A stretch of DNA of 64,000 bases. Origin: AAA044-D11 sp965268555 (GTDB lineage: Bacteria; Actinomycetota; Actinomycetes; Nanopelagicales; Nanopelagicaceae). The first letter of the stretch is position 1; every line of letters starts with the position of its first letter. The translations under genes were made by a program, and so were the position numbers. Shown one piece after another: positions 8,290 to 17,534 of the stretch. Location: the NCBI GenBank assembly GCA_965268555.1, contig OZ254174.1:310001-374000 (forward strand), in the 5' to 3' direction. Below the pieces are notes generated by a model. The model did no database searches. It saw only the letters and a list, made by a program, of their open reading frames with translations, and was not told the DNA's origin.

Positions 8290-9678
8290 ATGCAATTAGA
8301 AGATATTAAATCGCCATTTGACGGCGCAATAGTTGGCCAAGCACCAATTGCTTCACTTGCCAGTGTTGCTAGCGCAATCGCTAAAGCAGTAACAGGAGCT
8401 GATTTATGGCGCCATACTCCAGCACATATTCGTAGCGCAGTTCTAATGAAAGCCGCCGCTCTTGCTGATGAACGAAGTGAAGAAATTGCACAGATAATTT
8501 CAGGTGAAAACGGTAAGAGTTTATTAGAAGCCAGAGGTGAAGCTTCTAGATCAGGTGAAATTATTCGCCTTGCGTCATTTGAAGGGTCACAACTTTATGG
8601 TTCAACTCTGCCACTTGATGCAAACAAAGGTACTGGCTTAGAAAAACTAGGATTCACAATGCGCCAACCTGTTGGTGTAGTTGTTGCCATCACTCCCTTC
8701 AATTATCCAGCACTCTTAGTTCTGCATAAGGTTGCACCTGCGCTAGCGGTTGGTAATTCCGTAATCTTGAAGCCGGCACGAACAACACCACTAACAGCTC
8801 TCGCAATTGCTAAATGTTTCTCTGATGCTGGTCTTCCAGATGGCGTTCTCCAAGTTCTACATGGTTCTGGTTCTGAACTAGGCGATGCTTTAGTCTCCGA
8901 TTCCAGAGTTCGCAAAATTTCCTTCACCGGCTCAACCGCAACCGGAACTCATATCTCAAGTGTTGCTGGCGTGAAAAAGTTATCTCTTGAACTTGGTTCA
9001 TCTTGCCCAGTAGTAGTTCTTGATGATGCAGATATTGAATATGCGACAGATGCTATTGCCTTAGGTGGATATATAAATGCTGGTCAAGTTTGCATATCGG
9101 TCCAGCGCGTTATTGTAGATAAGAAAGTAATGGGTAATTTCTTGGATGCCCTAAAGCCAAAAGTTGAAGCTATTAAAATTGGCGATCCAAAGGCGGCCGA
9201 TACCAAAGTTGGAACTTTGATATCGCAAGGTGAAGCAATTCGAGTAGAAGCAGCAATTAAACAAGCAGTTAAAGATGGCGCAACTTTATTAACTGGTGGT
9301 GCAAGAGATAAAACTTTAATCACACCTGCAATTGTTTGCGGTGTTGATCCAAAATCTGCTTTTGCCCAAGATGAATTATTTGGACCTGCGATTGCAGTTA
9401 GTTCAGCAGATGGGATCAAAGAAGCTATCGGCCTAGCAAACAGCACTGTTTATGGCTTAGGAGCAGGGGTTTTCACGAAGAGCGTAGATGTTGCAATTCA
9501 ATCGGCTCGAGAAATTGATGCTGGAATTATTCATATTAATTGGACGCCACTCTGGCGCGCTGACTTGATGCCTTATGGCGGACTCAAATCAAGTGGCGTT
9601 GGCAAGGAAGGTGTTCGTTCGACAGTAACTGAAATGACCGAGGAAAAAACCATAATCCTTCACGGACGAAGCTGGTAA
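8290..9678 (+). CDS. NAD(P)-dependent aldehyde dehydrogenase in the inositol operon
   Basis: This 462-residue ALDH-superfamily enzyme has the active-site cysteine in INAGQVCIS (Cys268) and the general-base glutamate in LSLELGS (Glu234). TPFNYP (Asn138) and FTGST of the cofactor site are also present. Inositol operons usually carry IolA/MmsA, a CoA-acylating methylmalonate-semialdehyde dehydrogenase that lacks the catalytic glutamate. The glutamate here points to a hydrolytic enzyme that yields a free acid. It could oxidise malonate semialdehyde or another aldehyde made by the adjacent HpaI aldolase. The start lies one base after the regulator's stop. Confidence 0.85.
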   Translation: MQLEDIKSPFDGAIVGQAPIASLASVASAIAKAVTGADLWRHTPAHIRSAVLMKAAALADERSEEIAQIISGENGKSLLEARGEASRSGEIIRLASFEGSQLYGSTLPLDANKGTGLEKLGFTMRQPVGVVVAITPFNYPALLVLHKVAPALAVGNSVILKPARTTPLTALAIAKCFSDAGLPDGVLQVLHGSGSELGDALVSDSRVRKISFTGSTATGTHISSVAGVKKLSLELGSSCPVVVLDDADIEYATDAIALGGYINAGQVCISVQRVIVDKKVMGNFLDALKPKVEAIKIGDPKAADTKVGTLISQGEAIRVEAAIKQAVKDGATLLTGGARDKTLITPAIVCGVDPKSAFAQDELFGPAIAVSSADGIKEAIGLANSTVYGLGAGVFTKSVDVAIQSAREIDAGIIHINWTPLWRADLMPYGGLKSSGVGKEGVRSTVTEMTEEKTIILHGRSW

Positions 9679-9688
9679 GGGGAAGAAC

Positions 9689-11653
9689 ATGACAAATCCA
9701 AATTACGGAGCAACCGAAAGGCTAACTGTCGGTCAAGCTGTCGTACGTTTCATCGCTGCGCAATACACCGTTGCTGATGGTGTTAAACGTCGCTTTATTC
9801 CGGCAGCAATGGGAATTTTCGGACACGGAAACGTTGCAGGTCTCGGTCAAGCACTGGATCAATACAACGACATCCTTCCCTTTGTTCAAGGTCGAAACGA
9901 GCAAGGTTTAACACATGCCGCAATTGGTTTTGCAAAAGCTACAAACCGCACACAAACTTTTGCAGTTACTGCATCAATCGGACCCGGTGCGCTAAATATG
10001 GTTACCGCAGCCGGACTTGCAACAGTCAATCATCTTCCAGTTCTACTTCTACCAGGCGATTCGTATATAACTCGTCGCCAAGGGCCAGTGCTTCAACAAT
10101 TAGAACATCCACTCGGGCCAGATATTTCAGTCAATGATGCCTTCCGTCCAATTGCAAAATTCTTCGATCGCATCACACGACCAGAACAACTTCTATATTC
10201 GCTACCAAGTGCTTTCAGAGTTCTTGCGAATCCAGTTGAAACTGGCGCTGTTGTTTTATCACTTCCACAAGATATTCAATCCCATGCCTTTGATTTCCCT
10301 AAGGCTTTCTTCGAAGATCGCGAATGGAAGATTCGTCGTACCGTTCCTGAAATTGAAGATATCGGACACGTTGCTAAATTAATTAAGGCAGCAAAGAAGC
10401 CGCTAATAATTGCTGGTGGTGGCGTTATTTATTCACGAGCTACTGCCGAACTTGAAGCCTTTGCGAATGCGACTGGAATTCCAATTTCAGAAACTTTCGG
10501 GGGTAAAGGTGCGATTCAAAACCCAGGAGATTGGCACTTAATGGGCCTAGGTCTCGAGGGTTCACCAGAAACTAACAAGCTAGTAGCCGAGGCAGATCTA
10601 ATTCTCTCAATCGGAACTCGCCTAACAGATTTTGCAACTGGTTCACAATCAATGTTCCAAAATCCTGACGTTAAGTTCGCCTCAATCAATATCACTGAAA
10701 GCGATGCAATTAAACAAGGTGCGGTTGCAATTCTCGGAGATGCCAAACTTTCACTTGTTGAATTAACCAAAGCAGTCGCTGGTTACAAGGTGCCATCAGA
10801 TTGGGCGGCCAAGATTAATAGCGGTATTACGACTTGGGCTAAACAACTTGCTGAAGCTATTAACCCAGACACTCTCTTCGACAAATCAACCCTTCCGGAT
10901 TCCCCAATTACAAATGCCGTAATTACCCAAGGCCAATTAATTGGCTTGATGAATGAAACTGCTAAGAGCGGTGACGTAATTATTGCTGCTGCTGGCGGCG
11001 CTCCAGGAGATATTCAAAAAGCTTGGGATGCAACGAAAGGTAAGTTTGCGCATCTTGAATTTGGATTCTCTTGCATGGGATATGAAATTCCTGCGGGTAT
11101 CGGCGTTCGCCTTGCGACTCCTGATCAAGCAAAGCGCGTCTTAGTCTTTATCGGTGATGGCACTTTCGTAATGGCGCCAACTGAATTAGTAACCGCAGCA
11201 CAAGAGGGAATCAACATGACAGTTGTTGTATCCGAAAATCACGGTTACCAAGTTATCCGCAGATTACAAATGTGGCGCGTAGGTCATCACTTTGGAAACG
11301 AATTTAGATACCGTCAAGACGGTCCATCGGTTGCCGAAGCGGGAAGTGCTAAGGGCACAGCGCCAAGACTTGAGGGCGATTATCTAGATATTGATTTAAT
11401 AAAGATGGCAGAAGGTATGGGCGCAAAGGCAATCTATGCAACTACACCGGATGAAATTCGCAAGGCGCTAGAAAGTGCGCGCACAATTAAAGGTCCAGTT
11501 GTAATTGTTGTTCCAACAATTCAACACGCCAATCTGCCGGCATCTAATGTTTGGTGGGATGTCGCACCTGCGGAAGTTTCAACTCAGCCTTGGGTTGCTG
11601 CGATCCGCGCGGATTATGAAGCCGGACTTTCAACCCAGAGATGGCATGCGTAA
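9689..11653 (+). CDS. iolD: 3D-(3,5/4)-trihydroxycyclohexane-1,2-dione acylhydrolase (ThDP-dependent)
   Basis: The 654-residue thiamine-diphosphate enzyme hydrolytically opens the dione ring made by IolE, giving 5-deoxy-D-glucuronate. IolD features are GIFGHGNVAGLG and the FVQGRNEQGL segment of the N-terminal Pyr domain, a central TPP-enzyme domain (AGGGVIYS), and the C-terminal ThDP/Mg motif GDGTFVMAPTELVTA with ENHGYQVI. The length matches the family (about 640 residues). A GGGGAAG ribosome binding site precedes the ATG. The stop overlaps the aldolase start as TAATG. Confidence 0.93.
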   Translation: MTNPNYGATERLTVGQAVVRFIAAQYTVADGVKRRFIPAAMGIFGHGNVAGLGQALDQYNDILPFVQGRNEQGLTHAAIGFAKATNRTQTFAVTASIGPGALNMVTAAGLATVNHLPVLLLPGDSYITRRQGPVLQQLEHPLGPDISVNDAFRPIAKFFDRITRPEQLLYSLPSAFRVLANPVETGAVVLSLPQDIQSHAFDFPKAFFEDREWKIRRTVPEIEDIGHVAKLIKAAKKPLIIAGGGVIYSRATAELEAFANATGIPISETFGGKGAIQNPGDWHLMGLGLEGSPETNKLVAEADLILSIGTRLTDFATGSQSMFQNPDVKFASINITESDAIKQGAVAILGDAKLSLVELTKAVAGYKVPSDWAAKINSGITTWAKQLAEAINPDTLFDKSTLPDSPITNAVITQGQLIGLMNETAKSGDVIIAAAGGAPGDIQKAWDATKGKFAHLEFGFSCMGYEIPAGIGVRLATPDQAKRVLVFIGDGTFVMAPTELVTAAQEGINMTVVVSENHGYQVIRRLQMWRVGHHFGNEFRYRQDGPSVAEAGSAKGTAPRLEGDYLDIDLIKMAEGMGAKAIYATTPDEIRKALESARTIKGPVVIVVPTIQHANLPASNVWWDVAPAEVSTQPWVAAIRADYEAGLSTQRWHA

Positions 11654-12393
11654 TGCACAAATTCACTGATCCCAGCCAAGTAACGATTGGAACATTTCTT
11701 GGTATGGGTGCACCAATGGCGGCAGAAATTGCTGCTGTCGGGGGAGTTGATTGGGTTCTACTTGATTTAGAACATGGTGGCGCCGGTGAAGATCTAGTCG
11801 GACCTATCGTTGTTGCAGGAATGGCATATGGAATTCCAACTTTAGTTCGCGTTGAATCTATGGAGAGAATTCGGATCGGTCGCGCTCTCGACAGCGGCGC
11901 AAGCGGTGTAATGATTCCTAGGATTGAAACACCAGAACAAGTAAGCGCAGTTGTCAAACACATGTCATATCCACCATTTGGAGATCGTGGTGTTGCAACC
12001 TATAACCGCAGTGCAAAATGGGGACGTGATTTATCAGGGTTAACGCAAAAATCTAATGCTGCTTGCATCATCCAGATTGAAACCCTAAAGGCGCTCGAAA
12101 ACGTTGAAGCAATCGCGAAGATAGATGGTGTCGATTTATTATTTGTGGGGCCACTTGATTTAAGTTTTGCACTTGGTGTGCCACGCGACTTCAAGAGCCC
12201 TAAATTCTTAGAAGCAACTGCAAAGGTGGTCGCAGCTGCAAAAGCCAATAGCAAAGTCGCTGGAATATTGGCGGCGGATGCTACGGCAGCGCAGACCTTT
12301 ATCGATCAAGGCTTTAAATTCATCGCAATTGGATCTGATTCAACTCTGCTCGCAGGTGCGATCACAAATCTAGTAACCCAACTTAAGAGATAG
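11653..12393 (+). CDS. HpcH/HpaI-family class II aldolase
   Basis: The 246-residue protein carries the signatures of metal-dependent HpaI-type pyruvate/acyl aldolases: WVLLDLEHGG near residue 40, MIPRIETPEQV, metal ligands in IQIET and FVGPLDLS. These enzymes cleave 2-keto-3-deoxy acids or make C-C bonds using an enolate. I start at 11653 (TAATG with iolD). Standard inositol degradation uses the class I/II IolJ aldolase on a phosphorylated substrate. With no IolC or IolJ in this window, this enzyme is a candidate for cleaving unphosphorylated 5-dehydro-2-deoxy-gluconate or a related keto acid. That role is inference. Confidence 0.85.
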   Translation: MHKFTDPSQVTIGTFLGMGAPMAAEIAAVGGVDWVLLDLEHGGAGEDLVGPIVVAGMAYGIPTLVRVESMERIRIGRALDSGASGVMIPRIETPEQVSAVVKHMSYPPFGDRGVATYNRSAKWGRDLSGLTQKSNAACIIQIETLKALENVEAIAKIDGVDLLFVGPLDLSFALGVPRDFKSPKFLEATAKVVAAAKANSKVAGILAADATAAQTFIDQGFKFIAIGSDSTLLAGAITNLVTQLKR

Positions 12394-12406
12394 TAGAAAG
12401 AAGAAA

Positions 12407-13627
12407 ATGACTTCAGCAATTCCAAATCGCCCTGTTGGTGTTGGACTAATTAGCGTTGGCTGGATGGGAAAAGTTCACTCCCGTGCCTATCAATCACTTC
12501 CAATTGTTTATCCAGAACTTGGCATCAAGCCGCGCTTAATAATTGCTGCTGATAATGTGCAAGAGCGAGCTGACTATGCAGTAAATGTACTGGGCTATGA
12601 ATCTTCAACCCTTGATTACAAAGAAGTTCTAGCGCATCCAGATGTTGATGTCGTTTCGATCTGTGCGCCAAATTTTTTACATGCTGAAATCGGAATTGCT
12701 GCAGCAAAGGCTGGAAAATCCTTTTGGATTGAGAAACCTGTAGGCCGTGGCGCCAATGAGACTGAAGCGGTTGAGGCTGCAGCTATTGCTGCTGGAGTTA
12801 CTACAACCATCGGTTTTAACTATCGAAACGCCCCAGCGGTTGAACATGCAAAAGTTCTTATAGCCAGTGGCGCACTTGGTCGAATCACAAACATACGTGG
12901 CACCTTCTTTGCAGATTATTCTGCAGAACCAAATGGTGCGCTCTCTTGGCGCTTTATTCGCAAGTTTGCGGGCAGTGGAGTTCTTGGAGATTTAATGGGA
13001 CACCTTGCTGACTTAGTTCAATATTTAGTCGGTCCAATCGCCGAAGTTAGCGGAATGACAAAAACTGTTATTACCGAACGTCCAGTTCTAGAAATGGGAA
13101 GCGGCACACACTTTGCAGTGATCGAAGGCGGAAAGATGGAGCCAGTTGAGAACGAGGATTACGGTGGTGCGCTAATTAAATTTGCAGATAATGCAATTGC
13201 TGCCGGCGCGGTCGGAACAATCGAGGCTTCTCGTGTTGCAGTTGGCCCACGTGCAAGTTATACCTTCGAAATTTATGGCACTGAAGGTTCAGTGAAATGG
13301 GACTTCGAACGCATGAATGAAATTGAAATTGCAATCGGCCGCAAGGGCGATCATGTTGGATACCAACGTGTTATGGCATCACCAACATTTGGTGACTTTG
13401 GGAACTTCCAACCAGGTGCTGGAACTTCAATGGGCTATGACGATTTAAAGATTGTTGAAGCTCGGAAATTCCTCGAAGCATATTTTGGTGGAGTGAGTAA
13501 GAATTCAAATATTCACGATGCTGTTTCTGCCGCACGAGTTGTTTCAGCGATTGAAGAATCCGCAGAATCTAAGAAGTGGGTTGCAATCAAAGCTGTAAGT
13601 GGAACCACGGCGGCGATCGCAAAATAA
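12407..13627 (+). CDS. Gfo/Idh/MocA-family inositol/sugar dehydrogenase
   Basis: The protein is 406 residues, longer than the other family members here. It has the Rossmann start GLISVGWMGKVHSRAY, APNFLHAEI and the catalytic motif IEKPVG near residue 110, then a long C-terminal domain with GVLGDLMGHLADL. This architecture resembles scyllo-inositol or D-chiro-inositol dehydrogenases of the IolW/IolX type and broad sugar oxidoreductases. It lies within the iol operon, 13 bp after the aldolase gene and overlapping the next start by one base (TAATG). It could convert inositol stereoisomers into the myo-inosose pathway. Confidence 0.83.
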   Translation: MTSAIPNRPVGVGLISVGWMGKVHSRAYQSLPIVYPELGIKPRLIIAADNVQERADYAVNVLGYESSTLDYKEVLAHPDVDVVSICAPNFLHAEIGIAAAKAGKSFWIEKPVGRGANETEAVEAAAIAAGVTTTIGFNYRNAPAVEHAKVLIASGALGRITNIRGTFFADYSAEPNGALSWRFIRKFAGSGVLGDLMGHLADLVQYLVGPIAEVSGMTKTVITERPVLEMGSGTHFAVIEGGKMEPVENEDYGGALIKFADNAIAAGAVGTIEASRVAVGPRASYTFEIYGTEGSVKWDFERMNEIEIAIGRKGDHVGYQRVMASPTFGDFGNFQPGAGTSMGYDDLKIVEARKFLEAYFGGVSKNSNIHDAVSAARVVSAIEESAESKKWVAIKAVSGTTAAIAK

Positions 13628-14592
13628 TGAGCACAAGTTCGAATCCGCTAATTGTTGGCTTAGGGCCAATCGCAGCTGAAATAGTTGCGCCAATTCTGGG
13701 TTCGGGCTTTACATATATTGAGAATCCAACGCCACAAGATTTAGCAGCGGCCGAAGGCGCAATTGTCCGCGCCGCATTTGAATTCAATAAATCTGTATTT
13801 GATGCAATGCCAAATCTAAAAGTAATTGCGCGCACAGGTGTCGGGACCGAATTAGTTGATCTAGCGCAGGCGGATGCTCGCAATATCCCGGTAGTTATTA
13901 CGCCAGGCGGCAATACCAACGCAGTGGCTGAAGGAACTTTCGCTCATATTCTCGCGCTATCTAAGCGTCTTGGCCCCCTAACAAAGTTAGTCGCCGCCGG
14001 CAATTGGAGCGATCGCACTAATTATCCAGTTGGTGATTTAGAGGGCCAATCTTTAGGAATTATTGGTTATGGTCGGATTGGAAAACGAGTTGCTGCGATT
14101 GCATCTGCATTTGGGATGAAGACAATTGCGCTCGACTCAATGGCAGAAATACCAACCCCAATAAAAGCGAATTCACTTGCAGAACTTTTAAGCAACGCTG
14201 ATGTAATTACTCTGCATGTGCCACTCACACCAGAAACAAATGGGTTGATTGGCAAGGCCGAGTTTGATTCACTTAAACCTGGTGCAATCGTAGTTAACTG
14301 TTCTCGCGGTGCACTAATTGATTTAGATGCTGCTCTTGACGCGCTAAATAGCGGAAGACTTGGCGGCCTTGGTTTAGATGTCTTTGATCCTGAACCTCCA
14401 AAGCACCACCCAATTTTTGATCATGAGAGCGTAGTTCTAACCCCACATGTAATGGGGTTGAGCAAGCAAGCAACCATCGCAACATATGTCATGGCAGCAC
14501 AAGGTGTCCGTGATGTTCTAACTGGAGTTAAACCAATAGCAATCGCTAACAATGCCAATCTAGAAAATAACAAAGACAGGAGCACCAAATGA
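13627..14592 (+). CDS. D-2-hydroxyacid dehydrogenase (SerA/GyaR-like)
   Basis: The 321-residue NAD-dependent D-isomer-specific hydroxyacid dehydrogenase shows the NAD motif GIIGYGRIGKRVA (about residue 148). The catalytic Arg is in NCSRGALID, the Glu in DVFDPEPP and the His in LTPHVMG. It lacks ACT or regulatory domains of true phosphoglycerate dehydrogenase. The start at 13627 overlaps the preceding stop, and the end overlaps iolE as ATGA. Enzymes of this type reduce glyoxylate, hydroxypyruvate or other 2-keto acids; in this operon it may reduce or oxidise a keto acid released by the aldolase, but the substrate is unknown. Confidence 0.83.
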   Translation: MSTSSNPLIVGLGPIAAEIVAPILGSGFTYIENPTPQDLAAAEGAIVRAAFEFNKSVFDAMPNLKVIARTGVGTELVDLAQADARNIPVVITPGGNTNAVAEGTFAHILALSKRLGPLTKLVAAGNWSDRTNYPVGDLEGQSLGIIGYGRIGKRVAAIASAFGMKTIALDSMAEIPTPIKANSLAELLSNADVITLHVPLTPETNGLIGKAEFDSLKPGAIVVNCSRGALIDLDAALDALNSGRLGGLGLDVFDPEPPKHHPIFDHESVVLTPHVMGLSKQATIATYVMAAQGVRDVLTGVKPIAIANNANLENNKDRSTK

Positions 14593-15491
14593 GTGCAAAG
14601 AACGCAAAGATCGCAGCTGCACCAATCTCATGGGGAGTTTGCGAAGTTCCAGGTTGGGGACATCAAATGTCACCAGCGCGAGTATTGAAAGAGATGGCAG
14701 AACTTGGATTCAGTGCAACTGAATTTGGTCCTGAAGGTTTCTTACCAATGGAACCAGCACTCAAAGCTTCTATTCTTAAAGAACATAACATGACCGCCGT
14801 AGGTGGCTTTGTTCCAGTAATTTTGCACCGCGCCGATCATGATCCAATTCCTGGTGTTGCAAAGGAACTTGAAGGATATGTTGCGGCTGGTGCAAAGACT
14901 TTAGTTCTCGCCGCAAACTCTGGAATCACTGGTTATGATGAAAAACTTCCAGTGTTAACTGATGCCGAATGGGATATTTTGTTTAACAATCTAAATCGCA
15001 TTCAGGCAGAGGCGGCAAAGATTGGCGTTAAGTCAGTACTTCACCCACACGTTGGAACAATGGTTGAAACTGCTGATCATGTAAACCGAGTGCTTAAGGG
15101 TTCAACAATTCCATTCTGTTTAGATACCGGCCACATGATGATTGGTGGTACAGATATCGTTGCATTCTCGAAAGATCATGCAGACCGCGTTGCACATTCA
15201 CATCTAAAGGATGTTAATAACGCTATGGCTGCAAAAGTTCGCTCACATGAAGTTACTTACTATGACGGAATGTTGGCTGGTCTTTACACACCACTTGGCC
15301 AGGGCGATGCAAATATTCGCACCGTTGTTCGCAATTTGATTATGGCTGGTTATGACGGCTGGTTCGTTCTCGAACAAGATAATGCTCTAACCGCTGAGCC
15401 AGCAGTTGGCGCCGGCCCATTTGTAGATGCTAAAGCAAGTGTTGAATTCCTACGCCAAGTTCTTGCCGAACTAGTAGCAGAAGGTTTCTAA
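14589..15491 (+). CDS. iolE: Myo-inosose-2 dehydratase
   Basis: The 300-residue xylose-isomerase-like TIM barrel dehydrates 2-keto-myo-inositol to 3D-trihydroxycyclohexane-1,2-dione. Recognisable IolE features are the N-terminal APISWGVCEVPGWG, FSATEFGPEGFLP, LHPHVGTMVE, the metal ligands in CLDTGHM and VAHSHLKDV, and the C-terminal GYDGWFVLEQD. It is the last gene of the plus-strand operon. AGGAG lies 6 nt before its ATG, which also overlaps the preceding stop. It converges on iolG with a 4-bp overlap. Confidence 0.93.
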   Translation: MSAKNAKIAAAPISWGVCEVPGWGHQMSPARVLKEMAELGFSATEFGPEGFLPMEPALKASILKEHNMTAVGGFVPVILHRADHDPIPGVAKELEGYVAAGAKTLVLAANSGITGYDEKLPVLTDAEWDILFNNLNRIQAEAAKIGVKSVLHPHVGTMVETADHVNRVLKGSTIPFCLDTGHMMIGGTDIVAFSKDHADRVAHSHLKDVNNAMAAKVRSHEVTYYDGMLAGLYTPLGQGDANIRTVVRNLIMAGYDGWFVLEQDNALTAEPAVGAGPFVDAKASVEFLRQVLAELVAEGF

Positions 15492-16486
15492 AGCTTTACA
15501 ACTTTGCCCGTCTTAGCAGATTCGGTAGCAGCGTCAGCAAGTATCAACGCTTTGCAACCATCTTCATAAGTCGGGTTGAGTTGTTTTCCGGTCTCGATAC
15601 TCTCGATAAATAACGCAAGCTCCTTGCGGTATGAAGCGGCATATCGTTCTAGGAAGAAGTTTAGATATGGATCTAACTGTTCGCTGTGGTCAGCCTTGAA
15701 ACTGCGAACAGATGTTGGGGCTAGGTTTGTAACTTGCAGCATTCCCTTATCTCCGAAGGCTTCGAGGCGTTGGTCATATCCATATGAAGAGTGACGTGAG
15801 TTGATGATTGAAACTAACTTGCCATCAGTGCTTCGCAAGTTTGTAATCGCAGTATCGAAGTCGCCTTCGGCTTTAATCTCAGAGCTAAATGCATTTGTTG
15901 CAAACGTGCTGACCTCAGCAATATCGCCAACAAAGTAACGTGCAATATCGAAATCATGGATTACCTGGTCGCGGAAGATTCCACCTGAAACTGCAATGTA
16001 TGCCTGTGGTGGTGGCGCAGGATCGCGACTTGTTAGAACTAATTGCTCAAGGTTTCCAAGCTCGCCAGCCTTGACGCGTGCATAAACAGCAGCAAAGTTC
16101 GGATCGTAGCGACGGTTAAAAGCGATTGAAACGTTGGTCTTTGAGTTAGCGACCTTATCTTTTATGGTGTTTGCGCGATTGATATCTAGATCAACTGGCT
16201 TTTCGCAAAGTACGTGGATGCCAGCATCGATTGAGCGGCTAATTAAATCTACGTGAGTTGGGGTAGGAGAGCCGACGATTATTGCATCGACATCACCTTT
16301 AGTAAAAATATCATTCACATCGGTTGTGTGTTTTGCTCCGTATTGGCCCGCAAGCTTTGCCGCGCTCTCTTCGATTGCATCAACTACAACTACGAGTTCT
16401 GCGCCAGCTGTGTCATTAACACTTCCTGAATGCACGATGCCAATTCGTCCTGCACCAATAACACCGATTCTTAATTTCTTAGCCAT
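15488..16486 (-). CDS. iolG: Inositol 2-dehydrogenase
   Basis: This 332-residue Gfo/Idh/MocA enzyme oxidises myo-inositol to 2-keto-myo-inositol with NAD, the first step of the pathway. It has the Rossmann motif GVIGAGRIGIVH, SPTPTHVDL, the catalytic Lys in CEKPVDLD (about residue 95), FNRRYDPNF, and the C-terminal GIFRDQVIHDFDIARYF with the Asp and His expected of inositol dehydrogenases. A GGGAG site precedes the ATG. It lies 31 bp downstream of another Gfo/Idh/MocA gene on the minus strand and converges on iolE. Confidence 0.87.
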   Translation of the reverse strand: MAKKLRIGVIGAGRIGIVHSGSVNDTAGAELVVVVDAIEESAAKLAGQYGAKHTTDVNDIFTKGDVDAIIVGSPTPTHVDLISRSIDAGIHVLCEKPVDLDINRANTIKDKVANSKTNVSIAFNRRYDPNFAAVYARVKAGELGNLEQLVLTSRDPAPPPQAYIAVSGGIFRDQVIHDFDIARYFVGDIAEVSTFATNAFSSEIKAEGDFDTAITNLRSTDGKLVSIINSRHSSYGYDQRLEAFGDKGMLQVTNLAPTSVRSFKADHSEQLDPYLNFFLERYAASYRKELALFIESIETGKQLNPTYEDGCKALILADAATESAKTGKVVKL

Positions 16487-16517
16487 TTATCTCCCAATTG
16501 CTCTCAGGGTGCAAATA

Positions 16518-17528
16518 CTAGTTATAGAAAGCTGGTTTTGCTATGTAGGTAGCGCCAATCTTCTCACCAGATTGCAGTGATTTTAATCCTGCTTCAACAA
16601 CTGCAACTGACATGTAACCATCCCAAGCAGTCGGTCCGCCAATTTGTCCAATTTTTGCGGCGTTGATCCATGCTTGAATTTCATCATCGTATGCACGAGC
16701 AAAGCGCGTTAGATAACTTACGTGTTCTGCAGTACTAGAACGTCCTGCTTCCCATGTTGTCATTCCATTGGACCGTCCAATTTCACAGACACCTTTTTGG
16801 AAAACTGCTTCAGTAATTACTTGATATCCAAATTGAACGGAAACATTCATCTCAACGGTTGCAATAACTCCAGACTCGGTTTCAAGTAGAACCAGGATCG
16901 GTTCGTTCAACCGTTCTGGGGCCAATTTATTTCGCTTTAATTGCTTAACTTCAGCCGAAACTATCGGGGATCCAGTTAGGAAACGCACGATATCTATCTC
17001 ATGTGAAACCGAATCAGCAATCAACATCTCATTGCCATACCAATCAGGAACTGATGGATTTCGGTGTGCACAATGCAAAGCCAAGAGTTCGCCTAGTTTT
17101 GCACCCGCAATCTCACTCTGCAATTGGATATAGCCCTCATCAAATCGACGCATGAATCCGACTTGAATAATCTTCTTGCCACTTTTAACTTCAGCCTCGA
17201 CCACTCGAATTGCTGAAGCAACATCTGGAGTCATTGGCTTCTCGCATAGAACAGGAATTCCAGCGGCGATTATTGGCATTAGCACTTCTTCGTGGAATGC
17301 CCCTGGAGTGGCAATTAGAGCGGAATCAATCTGCCCACTTGCGATTGCATCAGAGATGTTTGCAAATTGTTTTGCATCGGGGGCGTGCTTCAAAGCTTCA
17401 GCTGCGCGAGCAGAATCTGGTTCAACAATTGCGGTGACAACAGCACCAGACATCCGAGAATTAATCCGAATTATGTGATCGGTGCCCATCGCACCAGTAC
17501 CGATTACGCAAACTCTTAAGTCTGCCAC
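16518..17528 (-). CDS. Gfo/Idh/MocA-family oxidoreductase (inositol dehydrogenase-like)
   Basis: The 336-residue protein starts with GTG. It has the Rossmann motif CVIGTGAMGTDH, TPGAFHEEVL, the catalytic motif CEKPMTPD near residue 96, VGFMRRFDEGY and a DSVSHEIDIVRF segment that carries the catalytic Asp/His pair seen in inositol dehydrogenases. It is therefore a second IolG-like enzyme, perhaps for another inositol isomer. It begins only 6 bp after the stop of trhO and ends 31 bp before iolG, so all three may share a transcript. Confidence 0.83.
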   Translation of the reverse strand: MADLRVCVIGTGAMGTDHIIRINSRMSGAVVTAIVEPDSARAAEALKHAPDAKQFANISDAIASGQIDSALIATPGAFHEEVLMPIIAAGIPVLCEKPMTPDVASAIRVVEAEVKSGKKIIQVGFMRRFDEGYIQLQSEIAGAKLGELLALHCAHRNPSVPDWYGNEMLIADSVSHEIDIVRFLTGSPIVSAEVKQLKRNKLAPERLNEPILVLLETESGVIATVEMNVSVQFGYQVITEAVFQKGVCEIGRSNGMTTWEAGRSSTAEHVSYLTRFARAYDDEIQAWINAAKIGQIGGPTAWDGYMSVAVVEAGLKSLQSGEKIGATYIAKPAFYN

Positions 17529-17534
17529 CGAATA

